This document shows positions 1 to 9,451 of a stretch of 64,000 nt of DNA, one piece after another. The stretch is from assembly GCF_000468495.1 (NCBI RefSeq), contig NC_022444.1, forward strand, positions 661,967 to 725,966, given 5' to 3'. Positions within the stretch are counted from its first letter, which is position 1. Each line of letters begins with the position of its first letter. The position numbers and the translations under genes were made by a program. The notes below the pieces were generated by a model. That model was not told the DNA's origin. It worked only from the letters and a program-made list of their open reading frames with translations, and did no database searches. The DNA comes from Megalodesulfovibrio gigas DSM 1382 = ATCC 19364. Lineage in GTDB: Bacteria; Desulfobacterota; Desulfovibrionia; Desulfovibrionales; Desulfovibrionaceae.

Positions 1-32
1 GGGGCGGCGCATCGTGCATGATGCGCCGCCCC
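1..32. terminator. Perfect inverted repeat, terminator-like
   Basis: A 13-base arm (GGGGCGGCGCATC) is followed by a 6-base loop and its exact complement. It lies 45 bases past the stop of the leftward EF-hand gene, where an intrinsic terminator would sit. The U-tract, if there is one, would fall outside the window, so termination is inferred from the stem alone. Confidence 0.6.
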
Positions 33-77
33 TGAATGCCTTGCCCAACCCGCAGCCGATTGCAACTGGAGTGTGGG

Positions 78-422
78 TCACACCTTCTTCAGCATGGACG
101 AAAGCTGGCTGATCTTGGCCCAGCGGGCATCGGTCTTGGCCAGATAATTGTAGATCTCGCCTTCATAGCCGGACAGGCCGACCTTGAGTTCGTCCACGGA
201 CAGCACGCCGCTTTTGTCGGTATCCAGCTTGCTGAACGCTTCTTCGGAAAAGGTCACTTCATCCTGCGACAACGTACCGTCCTTGTTGGTGTCGCGCTCC
301 TTGAGGTATTTCTGGGCAGCGACCTTGGAGGCCAGGTTGTCAAACTGGGTGGACCCGGAGGACTCCTTGCCCATGTAGCAGGACAAGGAATATTCAAGCA
401 TGCTGTGGCTGACTCGACGCAT
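78..422 (-). CDS. Small EF-hand calcium-binding protein
   Basis: This 114-residue protein carries two EF-hand loops, DTNKDGTLSQDE around residue 44 and DTDKSGVLSVDE around residue 68. Both have Asp at loop positions 1, 3 and 5 (Asp-Asn-Asp and Asp-Asp-Ser) and Glu at position 12. No signal peptide or membrane segment is visible, so it is probably cytoplasmic and may buffer or sense calcium. The ATG is preceded by AGGAG at good spacing. The gene stands alone, reading left toward the inverted repeat at the window edge. The partner and physiological role cannot be told from sequence. Confidence 0.8.
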   Translation of the reverse strand: MRRVSHSMLEYSLSCYMGKESSGSTQFDNLASKVAAQKYLKERDTNKDGTLSQDEVTFSEEAFSKLDTDKSGVLSVDELKVGLSGYEGEIYNYLAKTDARWAKISQLSSMLKKV

Positions 423-543
423 GGCGGACTCCTGCTGCGGTATCGTGCGGGTGAAAAAACTGCCCTCGCACGAGCTACATGCAGCAATCGTTCCAGCAGT
501 CCGTGCGCACCGGCCTCACCGATACGCACGGACCCGGCAAGCG

Positions 544-1722
544 TCAGCGTGTCGCCAGCAACTCCTTGAGGCATTCGGCCAGGCGGTGGATGCCTTCCTC
601 AATGCGCTCCGGCGTGGAATTGGAGAAATTGAGCCGCAGGGAATTGGCCGTGCCGTCCACGTAGAACGGATGTCCGGGCACAAAGGCCACCTTGCGCGCA
701 ATGGCCTTCTGGAACAGCCGTTCCGATGAGAGCCCTTCCGGCAGCTGCACCCAGAGGAACATGCCGCCCTCGGGCTCGGTGTAGCGCACTTCCTCGGGGA
801 AGCTGGCCCGGATGGCCTGCAGCATGCACTGGCAGCGCTCGCCGTAGGCCTTGCGGATGACGGCGATGTGTGCGTCCAGATCGTTGTCCGTCAAAAATCT
901 GTGCAGCACGCGCTGGGTGAAGATGGAGGTGTGCAGGTCCGAGGCCTGCTTGGCCGTGACCAGCTTGTGCATGAGATCCGGATCGGCCACCAGCCAGCCC
1001 ACGCGCATGCCCGGGCTGGCAATCTTGGAGAAGGATCCCAGCAGCACGGTGCATGCACCCTGCGCGAAGGCCCGCAGGGGCGGCAGGGGCGTGCCGGAAA
1101 ACCGCAGCTCGCCGTACGGGTTGTCCTCCACCAGCACGGTGTCGCTGCCGGCCAGCAGCCGGGCAACCTCGCGGCGGGTGGGTTCATCGTAGGTGCAGCC
1201 GGACGGGTTCTGAAAATTGGGCACGGCATAGAACAGCTTGGGCTTCTTGGCCAGGCCGGCTTCCAGCTGGGCCAGATCCACCCCTGTGGGCCCCAGGTCC
1301 ACGGTGTCGAAGGCTGCGCCGAACAAGGAAAAGGCCTGGATGGCCCCCAGATAGCCGGGGCGCTCCATGAGCACGCCGTCGCCGGGGTCCAGAAACACCT
1401 TGGCCATGAGGTCCAGCCCCTGCTGCGAGCCGGTGGTGATGAGAATCTGCTCCATGGGAACGTCCAGTCCCAGGGTGTCGGCGTAGCGGCGGGCAATATA
1501 TTCCCGCAAGGGCGGGTAGCCCTCGGTGATGGAATACTGCAGCACGGCGGCGCCGTTCTCGGTCAGTACGGCATGGGCGGCCTCCGCAAAGGCCTGGGAG
1601 GGGAAATGATCCGGGCTGGGCAGCCCGCCGGCAAAGGAGATGATGGCGGGATCCTGCGTGGCTTTGAGAATTTCCCGGATATAGGAGCGTTTGACGGTGG
1701 CGAGTCTGGGGGAATAGCGCAC
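544..1722 (-). CDS. PLP-dependent aminotransferase, class I (LysN / MocR-type catalytic domain)
   Basis: This 392-residue fold-type I aminotransferase has the SFAGGLPSPDHFP substrate-binding start typical of the 2-aminoadipate/kynurenine aminotransferase group. It also has DNPYGELRF and the PLP lysine in GSFSKIASPGMRVGW. The family moves amino groups between amino acids and 2-oxoacids, and substrate cannot be assigned here. The start codon is GTG. There is no N-terminal GntR helix-turn-helix, so it is an enzyme rather than a MocR regulator. It is flanked by a thioredoxin gene on the same strand 55 bases upstream. Confidence 0.88.
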   Translation of the reverse strand: MRYSPRLATVKRSYIREILKATQDPAIISFAGGLPSPDHFPSQAFAEAAHAVLTENGAAVLQYSITEGYPPLREYIARRYADTLGLDVPMEQILITTGSQQGLDLMAKVFLDPGDGVLMERPGYLGAIQAFSLFGAAFDTVDLGPTGVDLAQLEAGLAKKPKLFYAVPNFQNPSGCTYDEPTRREVARLLAGSDTVLVEDNPYGELRFSGTPLPPLRAFAQGACTVLLGSFSKIASPGMRVGWLVADPDLMHKLVTAKQASDLHTSIFTQRVLHRFLTDNDLDAHIAVIRKAYGERCQCMLQAIRASFPEEVRYTEPEGGMFLWVQLPEGLSSERLFQKAIARKVAFVPGHPFYVDGTANSLRLNFSNSTPERIEEGIHRLAECLKELLATR

Positions 1723-1777
1723 GGGGTGGCGGTCCTTGGCCGCGAACAGCAGGATGAGGGGTGAACGCCTTCCGGCA

Positions 1778-2218
1778 TCAATAGACGGTCAGCGTGTTGC
1801 GTGGCGATGCCGTGGTGGGCGCGGCAGGCGCGCCGGGTACGGCGGGCGGCGCAGCCGGGGGCAGCCCGATTTCCATGAGTTTTGCCAGAATGGCCTCGCG
1901 CCCCATAATCCCGACATGCCGGTAGCGCACTTCGCCGGCAGCGTCATGAAACACCAGGGTGGGGATGGAGGCGACCTTGTAGGCTCTGGCGCGGGTGTCC
2001 TTGTCGATGTCCACGATGACCACCGCCGCGCGATTGCCCAGCTCCTTGGCCAGGGCCTGGACGATGGGCTTCTGCGCCTTACATGGCCCGCACCAGACAG
2101 CAGTGAAGTCCACCAACGTCACCTTGCCCCGCACCGCACAGGGCAGGGTCTGGGACCAGACGGGCTGCACCGTGCACAGCAGCAGCATTCCTGCTGCAAT
2201 CAACAGACGAAACGACAT
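1778..2218 (-). CDS. Exported thioredoxin-like protein
   Basis: The 146-residue product begins with a hydrophobic signal peptide (residues 1-22, cleavage after PVWS or nearby), followed by a thioredoxin fold. The redox motif WCGPC and the cis-proline in IPTLVF are intact, and the C-terminal tail is rich in Pro and Ala. It probably acts as a periplasmic thiol-disulfide oxidoreductase or a reductant for cytochrome or envelope proteins. I chose the second in-frame Met because GAGG lies 7 bases before it, whereas the upstream Met has no ribosome site. Partners are unknown. Confidence 0.82.
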   Translation of the reverse strand: MSFRLLIAAGMLLLCTVQPVWSQTLPCAVRGKVTLVDFTAVWCGPCKAQKPIVQALAKELGNRAAVVIVDIDKDTRARAYKVASIPTLVFHDAAGEVRYRHVGIMGREAILAKLMEIGLPPAAPPAVPGAPAAPTTASPRNTLTVY

Positions 2219-2326
2219 GAGCAAACCTCGCAGGCACTGCAATAAACAGCAGGGGTAAGGCGCAACGGTTCGTATGTATTCCTTTCCCGCGGCGGACGCA
2301 ATCCTGACGTCATGGCCGCCGATGCA

Positions 2327-3055
2327 TCAGCCGTCGTGGCAGCCGCAGGTGTCGGGATTTTTCTCCAGCACCACGGTTTCGCCGGGAGCCATTTCCATGA
2401 GGGCGGTGTCCGGGGCGATTTCCGCCAGATGCCGGGCAAAGGCGCGGGTGTTCTTTTCCAGCACGGGGAACGTGCCCCAATGCATGGGCACCACGCGGTC
2501 GCACTGCAGCAGCTTGCAGGCATGGGCCGCCTGACGGGGATCCATGGTGAACACGCCGCCGATGGGCAGACAGGCCACGTCGATGGCGTACAGCTGGCCC
2601 CAGAGCGCCATTTCGGCAAAGATGGCCGTGTCGCCGGCGTGGTACAGGGTAAAGCCGTCCGGCAGGGTGATGATGTAGCCCACGGGCACGCCGGATTCCG
2701 AGGTGTGACAGGCCTGCACCATGGTGATGGCTGCGCCCTTGACCACCATCGTGCCGCCCAGGTTGAAGCCGATGCCGTTGACGATCTGCGCCTGCGGCAC
2801 CCCCAGGTGCATGAGCTTGCCGGCCGTCTCCACCACGGCTGCCACCATGCAGCCCGAGGCCCTGGCCAGTTCCACGGTCTGGCCGATATGGTCCCCGTGA
2901 TCGTGGGTGACGCAGATCAGATCCGGCGCGGCAATGCTCTCAATGGTGCTGCCGGCGCTGGGATTGCCCTCGAAGAACGGGTCGATGCAGATGTTGATGG
3001 CGGGATCGACAATCTGAAAATTGGAGTGGCCGTGCCAAGTGAGCGTGGTACGCAT
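2327..3055 (-). CDS. Metal-dependent hydrolase, UPF0173 / MBL-fold
   Basis: The 242-residue protein has the metallo-beta-lactamase signature THDHGDH at residues 50-56, a downstream HAGDT motif and PMHWGTFP near the C-terminus. This is the pattern of the UPF0173 (YtkL/UlaG-like) family of cytoplasmic zinc hydrolases, whose substrate is generally unknown. The C-terminus ends in CGCHDG, a small Cys/His tail. A strong GGAGG precedes the ATG. The gene stands between the thioredoxin gene and the end of the PilB gene, with a copy of the dispersed hairpin repeat just upstream. Confidence 0.85.
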   Translation of the reverse strand: MRTTLTWHGHSNFQIVDPAINICIDPFFEGNPSAGSTIESIAAPDLICVTHDHGDHIGQTVELARASGCMVAAVVETAGKLMHLGVPQAQIVNGIGFNLGGTMVVKGAAITMVQACHTSESGVPVGYIITLPDGFTLYHAGDTAIFAEMALWGQLYAIDVACLPIGGVFTMDPRQAAHACKLLQCDRVVPMHWGTFPVLEKNTRAFARHLAEIAPDTALMEMAPGETVVLEKNPDTCGCHDG

Positions 3056-3093
3056 GGGGTCCTCCGCGCTGTGGTGTGCATGGGAATCTATGG

Positions 3094-3162
3094 TTGAAAA
3101 GAGCCTCTGGGGGAACCTCTTTCTGTAGAAAGGGGAACGCGGGGGAGATCCCCCTGAAAAAG
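3094..3162 (-). repeat. Dispersed hairpin repeat, degenerate copy
   Basis: This stretch contains GGGGGAACCT, then a CTTTCTGTAGAAAG-type stem, then further G-runs and C-runs. It matches the reverse complement of the better preserved copies near 5.5 and 30.3 kb. It lies just past the stop of the leftward PilB gene, consistent with a terminator role. Confidence 0.55.
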
Positions 3163-3178
3163 CCGGCGGGCGCGTGTG

Positions 3179-4930
3179 TCATGTGTCAAAGCTCACGCCC
3201 AGGAACTCCTCGAAGGTGGTTTGTCCGGCCAGCACGCGTTCGGCAGCATCGCGGGTAAGGGTGCGCAAGAGGCCGCCGGCCACGGCCTTGTCGCGGATTT
3301 CCTGGGAGGACGCCCGCTGCAGCACCAGATCCCGCACGGTGTTCTCCATGGGCAGCATCTCGAACACGGCCAGCCGGCCGCGGTACCCCGTCCTGTTGCA
3401 GGCAAAGCAGCCGGCCCCGCGGAAGAACTGGATGCCGCTGTCGTAGCGGACGCCCAGCTGGGCCAGCTCCTCCCGGGTGGGGGTATACGCCGCGGCGCAG
3501 TCCGGGCAGATGCGCCGCACCAGCCGCTGCGCCATGACCAGCACCACGGTGGAGGCCACCAGAAACGGTTCGATGCCCATTTCCACAAAGCGGGTCACGG
3601 CGCCGGGGGCGTCGTTGGTGTGCAGGGTGGACAGGACCTTGTGACCGGTAAGGGCGGCCTTGATGGCGATATCCGCGGTTTCCTGGTCCCGAATCTCCCC
3701 CACCATGATGGTGTCCGGGTCCTGGCGCAGGATGGACCGCAGGCCCGAGGCAAAGGTCATCCCCGCCCTGGTGTTCAACTGCATCTGGCAGATGCCCTTG
3801 ATGCGGTATTCCACGGGATCTTCCAGGGTGACGATGGAATGCTCCGGCTTGTTCATCTTTTTCAGCAGCGCATAGAGCATGGTGGACTTGCCGCTGCCCG
3901 TGGGGCCGGTGGCCAGGAGCATGCCGTGGGGCCTGCGCAGGGCAGCGTCAATTTTCCGGCGATCCGAGGACACGATATCCATGTCCTCCAGGGTCAGGGA
4001 GTGCGCGCCCTGGTCCAGCAGACGCATGACCACCTTTTCCCCGTAGATGCTCGGGGCGGTGGCGGTGCGCACGCTCACCTCGCGGTTCTGGGCGCGGTAC
4101 GTGAAGCGGCCGTCCTGGGGCATGCGGGAGACGGAAATATCGATGTTCGACAGCAACTTGATGCGGGAGACCAGGGGCAGCAGCACAGACTTGGGCGGCG
4201 AGGGCACGTTCTCCAGCTTGCCATCCACCCGGAAACGGATGCCAATGCTGTCTTGCTCCGGCTGGATGTGGATGTCCGAGGCGCGCCTGTTGAGGGCCTG
4301 AACAAGGATGGAGTTCACCAGCCGCACCACCGGGGCCTCTTCGGCCATGTTCTGCAACGAGTCTACGGAGAACGTGGCCGTTTCCGCATCGCTGCGGCGC
4401 TCCTGCTCCACGGCGATGTCTTCCACATCCAGCAGCATGTCCGACTGGGCGCTGTACTTGCTGCCATACGTGGCGAAGAAGAGTTCCTCGAACTCCTGCT
4501 CCGTGCACATGACCGGTTCAATGTCATGGTTGGTGGCCTGCATCAGATCGTTGATGCTGTTGAAGTCCGTGGGATCTGTCATCCCCACCCACAACAACGA
4601 TCCTTCCCGGTGCACCGGAATGGCCGAGCATTTGTGCGCCAGCTTTTCGCTGACCACGCTCGCCAGGGACGGCTCGGCGGCGAACTTGCTCTGGCGCAAG
4701 GTCTCGATGCGCAACTGCTTCGAGACGACGGCGATGATGTCTTCTTCGGTGACGATGCGATTGAAGATCAGGCACTGCCCAAGGCGCATCTTGCGGGCTT
4801 TCTGTTCCGCAAGCTGCTCCTTGAGGACGGCTTCGGTGATGAAGCCGGCCTCGATGAGCATCTCGCCCAATCGCTTCCGGCCCCCTGCATATCGGCCGGC
4901 AGGCGCGGATGTGGCGGAGGTGTTGGTCAT
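3179..4930 (-). CDS. pilB: Type IV pilus / type II secretion assembly ATPase with MshEN domain
   Basis: The 583-residue protein is a GspE/PilB-type hexameric ATPase that powers pilus extension or secretion. The Walker A motif is GPTGSGKST. The Asp-box and His-box regions are present, as is the zinc tetracysteine (CPDC with CFACN). The N-terminus (residues 20-72) contains two tandem copies of the RLGxxL...Q motif that defines the MshEN domain, a known c-di-GMP-binding module. No other pilus genes are adjacent, so PilB versus GspE cannot be settled. The next gene upstream is divergent. Confidence 0.85.
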   Translation of the reverse strand: MTNTSATSAPAGRYAGGRKRLGEMLIEAGFITEAVLKEQLAEQKARKMRLGQCLIFNRIVTEEDIIAVVSKQLRIETLRQSKFAAEPSLASVVSEKLAHKCSAIPVHREGSLLWVGMTDPTDFNSINDLMQATNHDIEPVMCTEQEFEELFFATYGSKYSAQSDMLLDVEDIAVEQERRSDAETATFSVDSLQNMAEEAPVVRLVNSILVQALNRRASDIHIQPEQDSIGIRFRVDGKLENVPSPPKSVLLPLVSRIKLLSNIDISVSRMPQDGRFTYRAQNREVSVRTATAPSIYGEKVVMRLLDQGAHSLTLEDMDIVSSDRRKIDAALRRPHGMLLATGPTGSGKSTMLYALLKKMNKPEHSIVTLEDPVEYRIKGICQMQLNTRAGMTFASGLRSILRQDPDTIMVGEIRDQETADIAIKAALTGHKVLSTLHTNDAPGAVTRFVEMGIEPFLVASTVVLVMAQRLVRRICPDCAAAYTPTREELAQLGVRYDSGIQFFRGAGCFACNRTGYRGRLAVFEMLPMENTVRDLVLQRASSQEIRDKAVAGGLLRTLTRDAAERVLAGQTTFEEFLGVSFDT

Positions 4931-5093
4931 GCACGCTTCTCGTTACAAGCAATGCCCGCTCCCGGGAACATCTGCCCCGGGCGCTGCATCCATTGAAGGG
5001 TCATGGCACCAGGTGCCGCATCCCTGCCGACATACACGGCTTCGCCGCGAAAGGCCAGCGCACCCGGCCCCCCTTATGGCGGCAGGCAACGCG

Positions 5094-5144
5094 GCGGAAA
5101 AACGGCTGGCGTTTTTCCGCCCGCAATGGCATCGTACGTATAAT
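5094..5144 (+). promoter_or_regulatory. Perfect 11-bp inverted repeat and -10 box upstream of the metallochaperone gene
   Basis: GCGGAAAAACG and its exact complement are separated by five bases (5094-5120). A consensus TATAAT follows at 5139-5144. This is the shared region between the divergent PilB and HMA genes, so an operator is more likely than a terminator. A recognisable -35 element is weak and would overlap the right arm. A metal-responsive repressor is a reasonable guess only. Confidence 0.5.
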
Positions 5145-5187
5145 CACGCCCAACGCATCACTATTTTGCGGCAAGGAGGATGCATCC

Positions 5188-5385
5188 ATGGAAACAATCA
5201 AAGTGGTCGGCATGTCCTGCATGCACTGCGTCAAATCCGTCACCGACACCCTGTCCAAGCTGGACGGCGTGCAGCAGGTCCAGGTGAATCTGGAAACAGG
5301 CACGGCCACCTTCGAGAACACCAAGGGCCTGCCCGCCGAGCAGATCAAGCTGGCCATCAAGATGATCGGCTTCGAGGTGGCGTAG
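5188..5385 (+). CDS. HMA-domain metallochaperone (CopZ-like)
   Basis: This 65-residue single-domain protein has the MxCxxC metal site as MSCMHC (residues 9-14) in a ferredoxin-like heavy-metal-associated fold. The family binds Cu(I) or other soft metals in the cytoplasm and hands them to P1B ATPases or repressors. The ATG is fixed by AAGGAGGA 7 bases upstream and sits behind a consensus -10 box. No copper ATPase is adjacent. The two P1B ATPases further along use a different, PGRxR-type N-terminal domain, so they are not obvious partners. Confidence 0.88.
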   Translation: METIKVVGMSCMHCVKSVTDTLSKLDGVQQVQVNLETGTATFENTKGLPAEQIKLAIKMIGFEVA

Positions 5386-5586
5386 AGCATTTTACTCTTG
5401 AAAAAGGACATTGCGAGATGGGAAACCTTTTTGCAACAGGTTCTCCCCTCTCACGCTCTCCCCTTCCAAAACTTTGATAGTGACCTTGAATCACAATAAA
5501 AAGTCTTTGGAAAGGGGGTTCGGGGGAAGAACCTTTCTTCAGAAAGGTTTTCCCCCGAGAACTCCTTTCAAAGATACCTTGCCCTA
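5384..5586 (+). repeat. Dispersed double-hairpin repeat, full copy A
   Basis: About 200 bases starting AGAGCATTTTACT and ending GATACCTTGCCCTAT. It is nearly identical in order and sequence to the copy at 30.17-30.38 kb. It holds two hairpins, one around AACCTTTTTGCAACAGGTT and a longer one with CGGGGGAA arms around a TTCA loop. It fills the gap between two convergent genes (HMA protein and ftsH), so a bidirectional terminator is likely. Confidence 0.8.
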
Positions 5587-7527
5587 TGGGAAAATGGAAC
5601 CCGTGGGGGTGGATTCGGCCAGGCGCATGAACTCCTCCTGACCCATGACTTCGGTTTCCAGCAGCCGCGCCGCGATGGTGTGCAGCTGGGCGGTTCTGGC
5701 GGTCAGCAGCGCCCGGACGTGGGCTTCGCGCCCGGTCAGGATGCCCTTGACTTCCTGGTCCAGCCGGGCGGCCGTGGCCTCGGAGTATTCCCGCGGGTTC
5801 ACGCCCATGCCTTCCTGGGCCAGAAACATGGATTGCCCCCGTTGCGGGAAGCTGGCCAGGCCCAGCGTCTCGCCCATGCCGTATTCCGTGACCATGGCCC
5901 GGGCAATGTCCGAGGCGCGTTGCAGGTCGTTGTGGGCGCCGGTGGTCACGTCGCCGAAGACCAGCTCCTCGGCCACCCGACCGCCCAGCAGCACATCAAT
6001 GCGTGCCAACAGCTCGGTTTTGCTCAGGAGGTAGCGGTCGTCGGTGGGGCGCTGCTCGGTGTAGCCCAGGGCAGCCATCCCCCTGGGGATGATGGAAATC
6101 TTGTGGACCGGATCCGCCCCCGGCGTGGCCGCGGCCACCAGGGCGTGGCCGGTTTCGTGGTAGGCCACGATGCGCTTTTCCTTGGGATTGATGACCCGGT
6201 TCTTCTTCTCCAGGCCGCCGATGACGCGATCCACGGCCTCTTCGAAGTCGGCCATCTCCACGGCGTCTTTCTTGCGCCGCGCAGCCAGCAGGGCGGCTTC
6301 GTTGGTCACGTTGGCCAGATCAGCCCCGGAAAAACCGGGGGTGCGCTGGGCGATCTGGAGCAGGTCCACGTCCGGCGCAGTGATCACCGTGCGGGCATGC
6401 ACCTTGAGGATGGCCTCGCGGCCGTGCACGTCGGGCTTGTCCACCAGCACCTGCCGGTCAAAACGGCCGGCGCGCAGCAGGGCGGGGTCCAGAATCTCCG
6501 GGCGGTTGGTGGCAGCCATGATGATGACGCCCACCCGGGCATCAAAGCCGTCCATCTCCACCAACAACTGATTCAAGGTCTGCTCGCGCTCGTCGTTGCC
6601 GGAAAAACCGCCCGGCCCACGGGACTTGCCGATGGCGTCCAGCTCGTCGATGAAGATGATGCACGGGGCCTTGTCCCGCGCCTCCTGAAAGAGATCGCGC
6701 ACCCGGGCCGCGCCCACGCCCACCAGCATTTCCATGAAGTCCGAACCGGACAGGGAAAAAAACGGCGTGCGGGCCTCGCCAGCCACGGCCTTGGCCAGAA
6801 GCGTCTTGCCCGTGCCGGGGGGCCCCACCAGCAGCACGCCCTTGGGCAGGCGGCCGCCCAGACGGGTGAACACCTTGGGATTCTTGAGGAACTCGATGAT
6901 CTCCTGCAGCTCTTCCTTGGCCTCGTCCGCGCCGGCCACGTCGGCAAAGCGCGTGGGGATGCTCTTTTCCATGTAGACCTTGGCCTTGCTGCGGCCCATG
7001 GAGAGCATGCCTGCGCCCGGCGTCATGCGCCGGATGATGAAGAACCAGCCCACCCCGAACACCACAATGGGGATGAGCCAGGAAACGACGTCGCGCCAGA
7101 GGGTGGATTCGATCTCCCCGCGAAACTTCACGCCGAATTTGGCCAGCTGCTGGGAAAGATCCGTCTCCACCCGCACGGTGCTGAAGATGATGGTCTCCGG
7201 CTTGGCCGGCTCGGTGGCGTTTTCCGCCGGCGGCTGACCGGAATGCCGGGGATGCATGCGGCCCTCAATGGCATCCTGGGTGATGGCCACTTCCAGGACA
7301 CGATTTTCGTTGAGCGCCTGCAGAAACTCGCTGTAGGGGATGCGCTTGGGGCCGTAATAGTGCGAAATGCCGTACTGCAGCAGGTATACGCCCCAAATGG
7401 CCAGCAGCACATACCAGATGCTGAACGTGACCTTGGTGTTAAGGGGCGATTTTTTTTCCCGCGGACGCTCCTTGCCTGCCGGGGCTTTCTTGGAGGTCGG
7501 CGCGGAAGGGGTGCTGCGTGGTGGCAT
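5584..7527 (-). CDS. ftsH: ATP-dependent zinc metalloprotease FtsH
   Basis: The 647-residue protein has an N-terminal membrane segment (about 35-55), a periplasmic domain, a second membrane segment (about 150-170), an AAA domain with Walker A GPPGTGKT and the SRH region, and the peptidase motif HETGH. It degrades membrane and short-lived cytoplasmic proteins as a membrane-bound hexamer. The peptidase motif reads HETGH where HEAGH is usual, but both zinc histidines and the glutamate are kept. The extreme N-terminus is unusually long and Lys/Pro-rich. It ends inside the edge of the hairpin repeat. Confidence 0.95.
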   Translation of the reverse strand: MPPRSTPSAPTSKKAPAGKERPREKKSPLNTKVTFSIWYVLLAIWGVYLLQYGISHYYGPKRIPYSEFLQALNENRVLEVAITQDAIEGRMHPRHSGQPPAENATEPAKPETIIFSTVRVETDLSQQLAKFGVKFRGEIESTLWRDVVSWLIPIVVFGVGWFFIIRRMTPGAGMLSMGRSKAKVYMEKSIPTRFADVAGADEAKEELQEIIEFLKNPKVFTRLGGRLPKGVLLVGPPGTGKTLLAKAVAGEARTPFFSLSGSDFMEMLVGVGAARVRDLFQEARDKAPCIIFIDELDAIGKSRGPGGFSGNDEREQTLNQLLVEMDGFDARVGVIIMAATNRPEILDPALLRAGRFDRQVLVDKPDVHGREAILKVHARTVITAPDVDLLQIAQRTPGFSGADLANVTNEAALLAARRKKDAVEMADFEEAVDRVIGGLEKKNRVINPKEKRIVAYHETGHALVAAATPGADPVHKISIIPRGMAALGYTEQRPTDDRYLLSKTELLARIDVLLGGRVAEELVFGDVTTGAHNDLQRASDIARAMVTEYGMGETLGLASFPQRGQSMFLAQEGMGVNPREYSEATAARLDQEVKGILTGREAHVRALLTARTAQLHTIAARLLETEVMGQEEFMRLAESTPTGSIFP

Positions 7528-7620
7528 GCGCTGGCCCTGTGGGGTTCCTCGTGAGGGTGGCCGTATTCATGCCTGGAAATCCGATGTCCGGCAAGAAAAA
7601 AGGCGGAATGCCGAACGGTT

Positions 7621-8535
7621 TCAGCCCCTGCTGCGGGCCGTCAGCAGGACGATGCCCGCCAGCACCAGCAGACAGCCGGCCGCCACGGGCCAGGTCAGCG
7701 GCTCATGCAGTATCAGCACGGCGCACAACACCGCGCTGGCCGGCATAAGGCCCGTAAACACGCCCGCCGTGGCCGCATCCACCCGCACCACCCCGGCAAA
7801 CCAGCACCAGTACGCCAGAATGGTCACCACCAGACCATAATAGACCACCGCCCCCCAGGCCCCGGGACCTGCCACCGCGAAGTCGAAGCGGACCGCCTCC
7901 ACCACCCCCATGGGCAGGAACCACAACAGCCCGAACGCAGAGACGGCCGTGGCCGCTCCCAGGGGCGATAGCGGCTGATCCACGCCCTTGCGCATGAGCA
8001 GAAACAGGGACTCGCACAGCACCGCCGCCAGCACCAGGGCCAGACCCAGCCAGGCATCGGCCGCGCCGGCCTGCCCAGCATCCGACGCTGCCGCCGCGTC
8101 TGGCGTCATCACATTCAGGCAGGCCACCCCGGCCATGGCACACAGGATGCCGACCATACCGCGCCGGCCGGGGCGCTCGCCCAGGAACAGCCACGCCAAC
8201 CCGGCCATCCAGGCAGAGGTGGACCCGGCCACCACCCCGGCCGCCGCCGGCGAGGCCCAGCGGAGCCCGTACAGCAGGAAGGTGGTGAACAGAAAGGAGC
8301 CAAAAAGCGACTGCAGACCCAGGATGCGCCAGTTGCGGCCCCGCAGCCGCGGCAGCAGCCGGCCTTCCCGCCACCACATAAGGGGCAGCAGCACGGCCAG
8401 GGCCACCACAAACCGCAGGGCCGAGGCCAGAAACACCGGCAGTTCCGCCACCATCAGCTTGCCCGCCACCACCGAGCTGCCGACGATGACCATGGCCGCC
8501 GTCAGATTGCCGTATGCCGTCCAGGGTCGTTGCAT
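7621..8535 (-). CDS. EamA/DMT-superfamily membrane transporter
   Basis: The 304-residue protein has about ten hydrophobic helices arranged as two EamA repeats, typical of drug/metabolite exporters. Members export amino acids, purines or other metabolites, and the substrate cannot be assigned from sequence. AAGGAGG precedes the ATG. It follows an AraC regulator by 51 bases on the same strand, which is a common exporter-regulator arrangement, and it is the last gene of the sensor kinase operon. Confidence 0.85.
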   Translation of the reverse strand: MQRPWTAYGNLTAAMVIVGSSVVAGKLMVAELPVFLASALRFVVALAVLLPLMWWREGRLLPRLRGRNWRILGLQSLFGSFLFTTFLLYGLRWASPAAAGVVAGSTSAWMAGLAWLFLGERPGRRGMVGILCAMAGVACLNVMTPDAAAASDAGQAGAADAWLGLALVLAAVLCESLFLLMRKGVDQPLSPLGAATAVSAFGLLWFLPMGVVEAVRFDFAVAGPGAWGAVVYYGLVVTILAYWCWFAGVVRVDAATAGVFTGLMPASAVLCAVLILHEPLTWPVAAGCLLVLAGIVLLTARSRG

Positions 8536-8586
8536 GCGCGCCTCCTTGCTTTCGGGGATCGATCCCGACAGATGATTGCGCGCACC

Positions 8587-9447
8587 CTACCCTTTCCCGG
8601 TCTCCCGGTTTTGAAGAAAATTGCGGCAGGCACCCGGTGTGAGGCCATGGCGCCGTTTGAACAGTCTGGTGAAATGGCTTTGATCCGCAAACCCGACCGC
8701 CGCGGCGATGTCTGCCAGCCGATCCGGCCCGGTCAGCAGCGTTCGGGCCCGGGCCAGCCGCACCTGCACCAGATAGGCATGGGGGGCCAGGCCGTAGCAG
8801 GCCTTGAAGACGCGCACCAGATGATAGGGGCTCAACCCCGCATGCCCGGCCAGCACATCCAGCGAAAGATCCTCGGCGTAGCGCTCCTGAAGCAACGCCC
8901 GGGTCCTGGCTGCCGCGCCGCGTTCGTTCCCCAGGCGGGGCAGGACGGCCGGGCGCTCGGCGTGGCGGGCAATCCACCATGTCACGGCCCCCAGCAAGGC
9001 CGTCTGGCGGGCCAGACTGCTCGCGCCGGGCAGCTCCCACAGCAGATGCGCCTGCCGCACCCGCGCGGCCAGGGTCGGATCATCCAGCACCCCGGCGGCA
9101 AAATGCGGCGCGGCCCGCCGGGGAGCCAGCTCGGCGCAGGCGGCGTCCACCACCTGGGGCGCAAGGTAGAACATGCGGTAGGTCCAGCCCTCGGGCAGGG
9201 CGGCATGGCCATCGTGGGGTTCGCCGGGGACGACCAGATTGACCTGTCCGGCGGCGGCGGTCATGGTCCGGCCCAGATACCGAAACCGCAAGGCTCCCCG
9301 CTCGACCACGCCCAGGGCGTATTCTTCGTGAAAGTGCCGGTCAAAGCGCTGGGTGCGGAAGGAGGCCCTGAGCAGCTCCACGCCGGGCGCTTCCGGCCGG
9401 ACGAGCAGGCGTGCCTCCTCACCCCCCTGGCGCATGCCGGCGGCCAT
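8587..9447 (-). CDS. AraC-family transcriptional regulator
   Basis: The 286-residue protein has an N-terminal cupin-like sensing domain (RHFHEEYALGVVERG near residue 36) and a C-terminal double helix-turn-helix (about 185-280). Its second helix region, FADQSHFTRLFKRRHGLTPG, is typical of the family. It probably activates or represses the adjacent EamA exporter gene in response to a small ligand. It begins 4 bases after the sensor kinase stop, so the three genes are likely co-transcribed. Two Met codons lie close together, and the first is used here. Confidence 0.88.
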   Translation of the reverse strand: MAAGMRQGGEEARLLVRPEAPGVELLRASFRTQRFDRHFHEEYALGVVERGALRFRYLGRTMTAAAGQVNLVVPGEPHDGHAALPEGWTYRMFYLAPQVVDAACAELAPRRAAPHFAAGVLDDPTLAARVRQAHLLWELPGASSLARQTALLGAVTWWIARHAERPAVLPRLGNERGAAARTRALLQERYAEDLSLDVLAGHAGLSPYHLVRVFKACYGLAPHAYLVQVRLARARTLLTGPDRLADIAAAVGFADQSHFTRLFKRRHGLTPGACRNFLQNRETGKG

Positions 9448-9451
9448 GCGC

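Noticed and set aside
3176..4996. Very long open frame (about 606 codons) on the plus strand opposite PilB
   Set aside because: Antisense shadow of a GC-rich gene. It has His/Gly/Gln-rich filler composition, no domain and no ribosome site, while the opposite strand encodes a clear PilB family protein.
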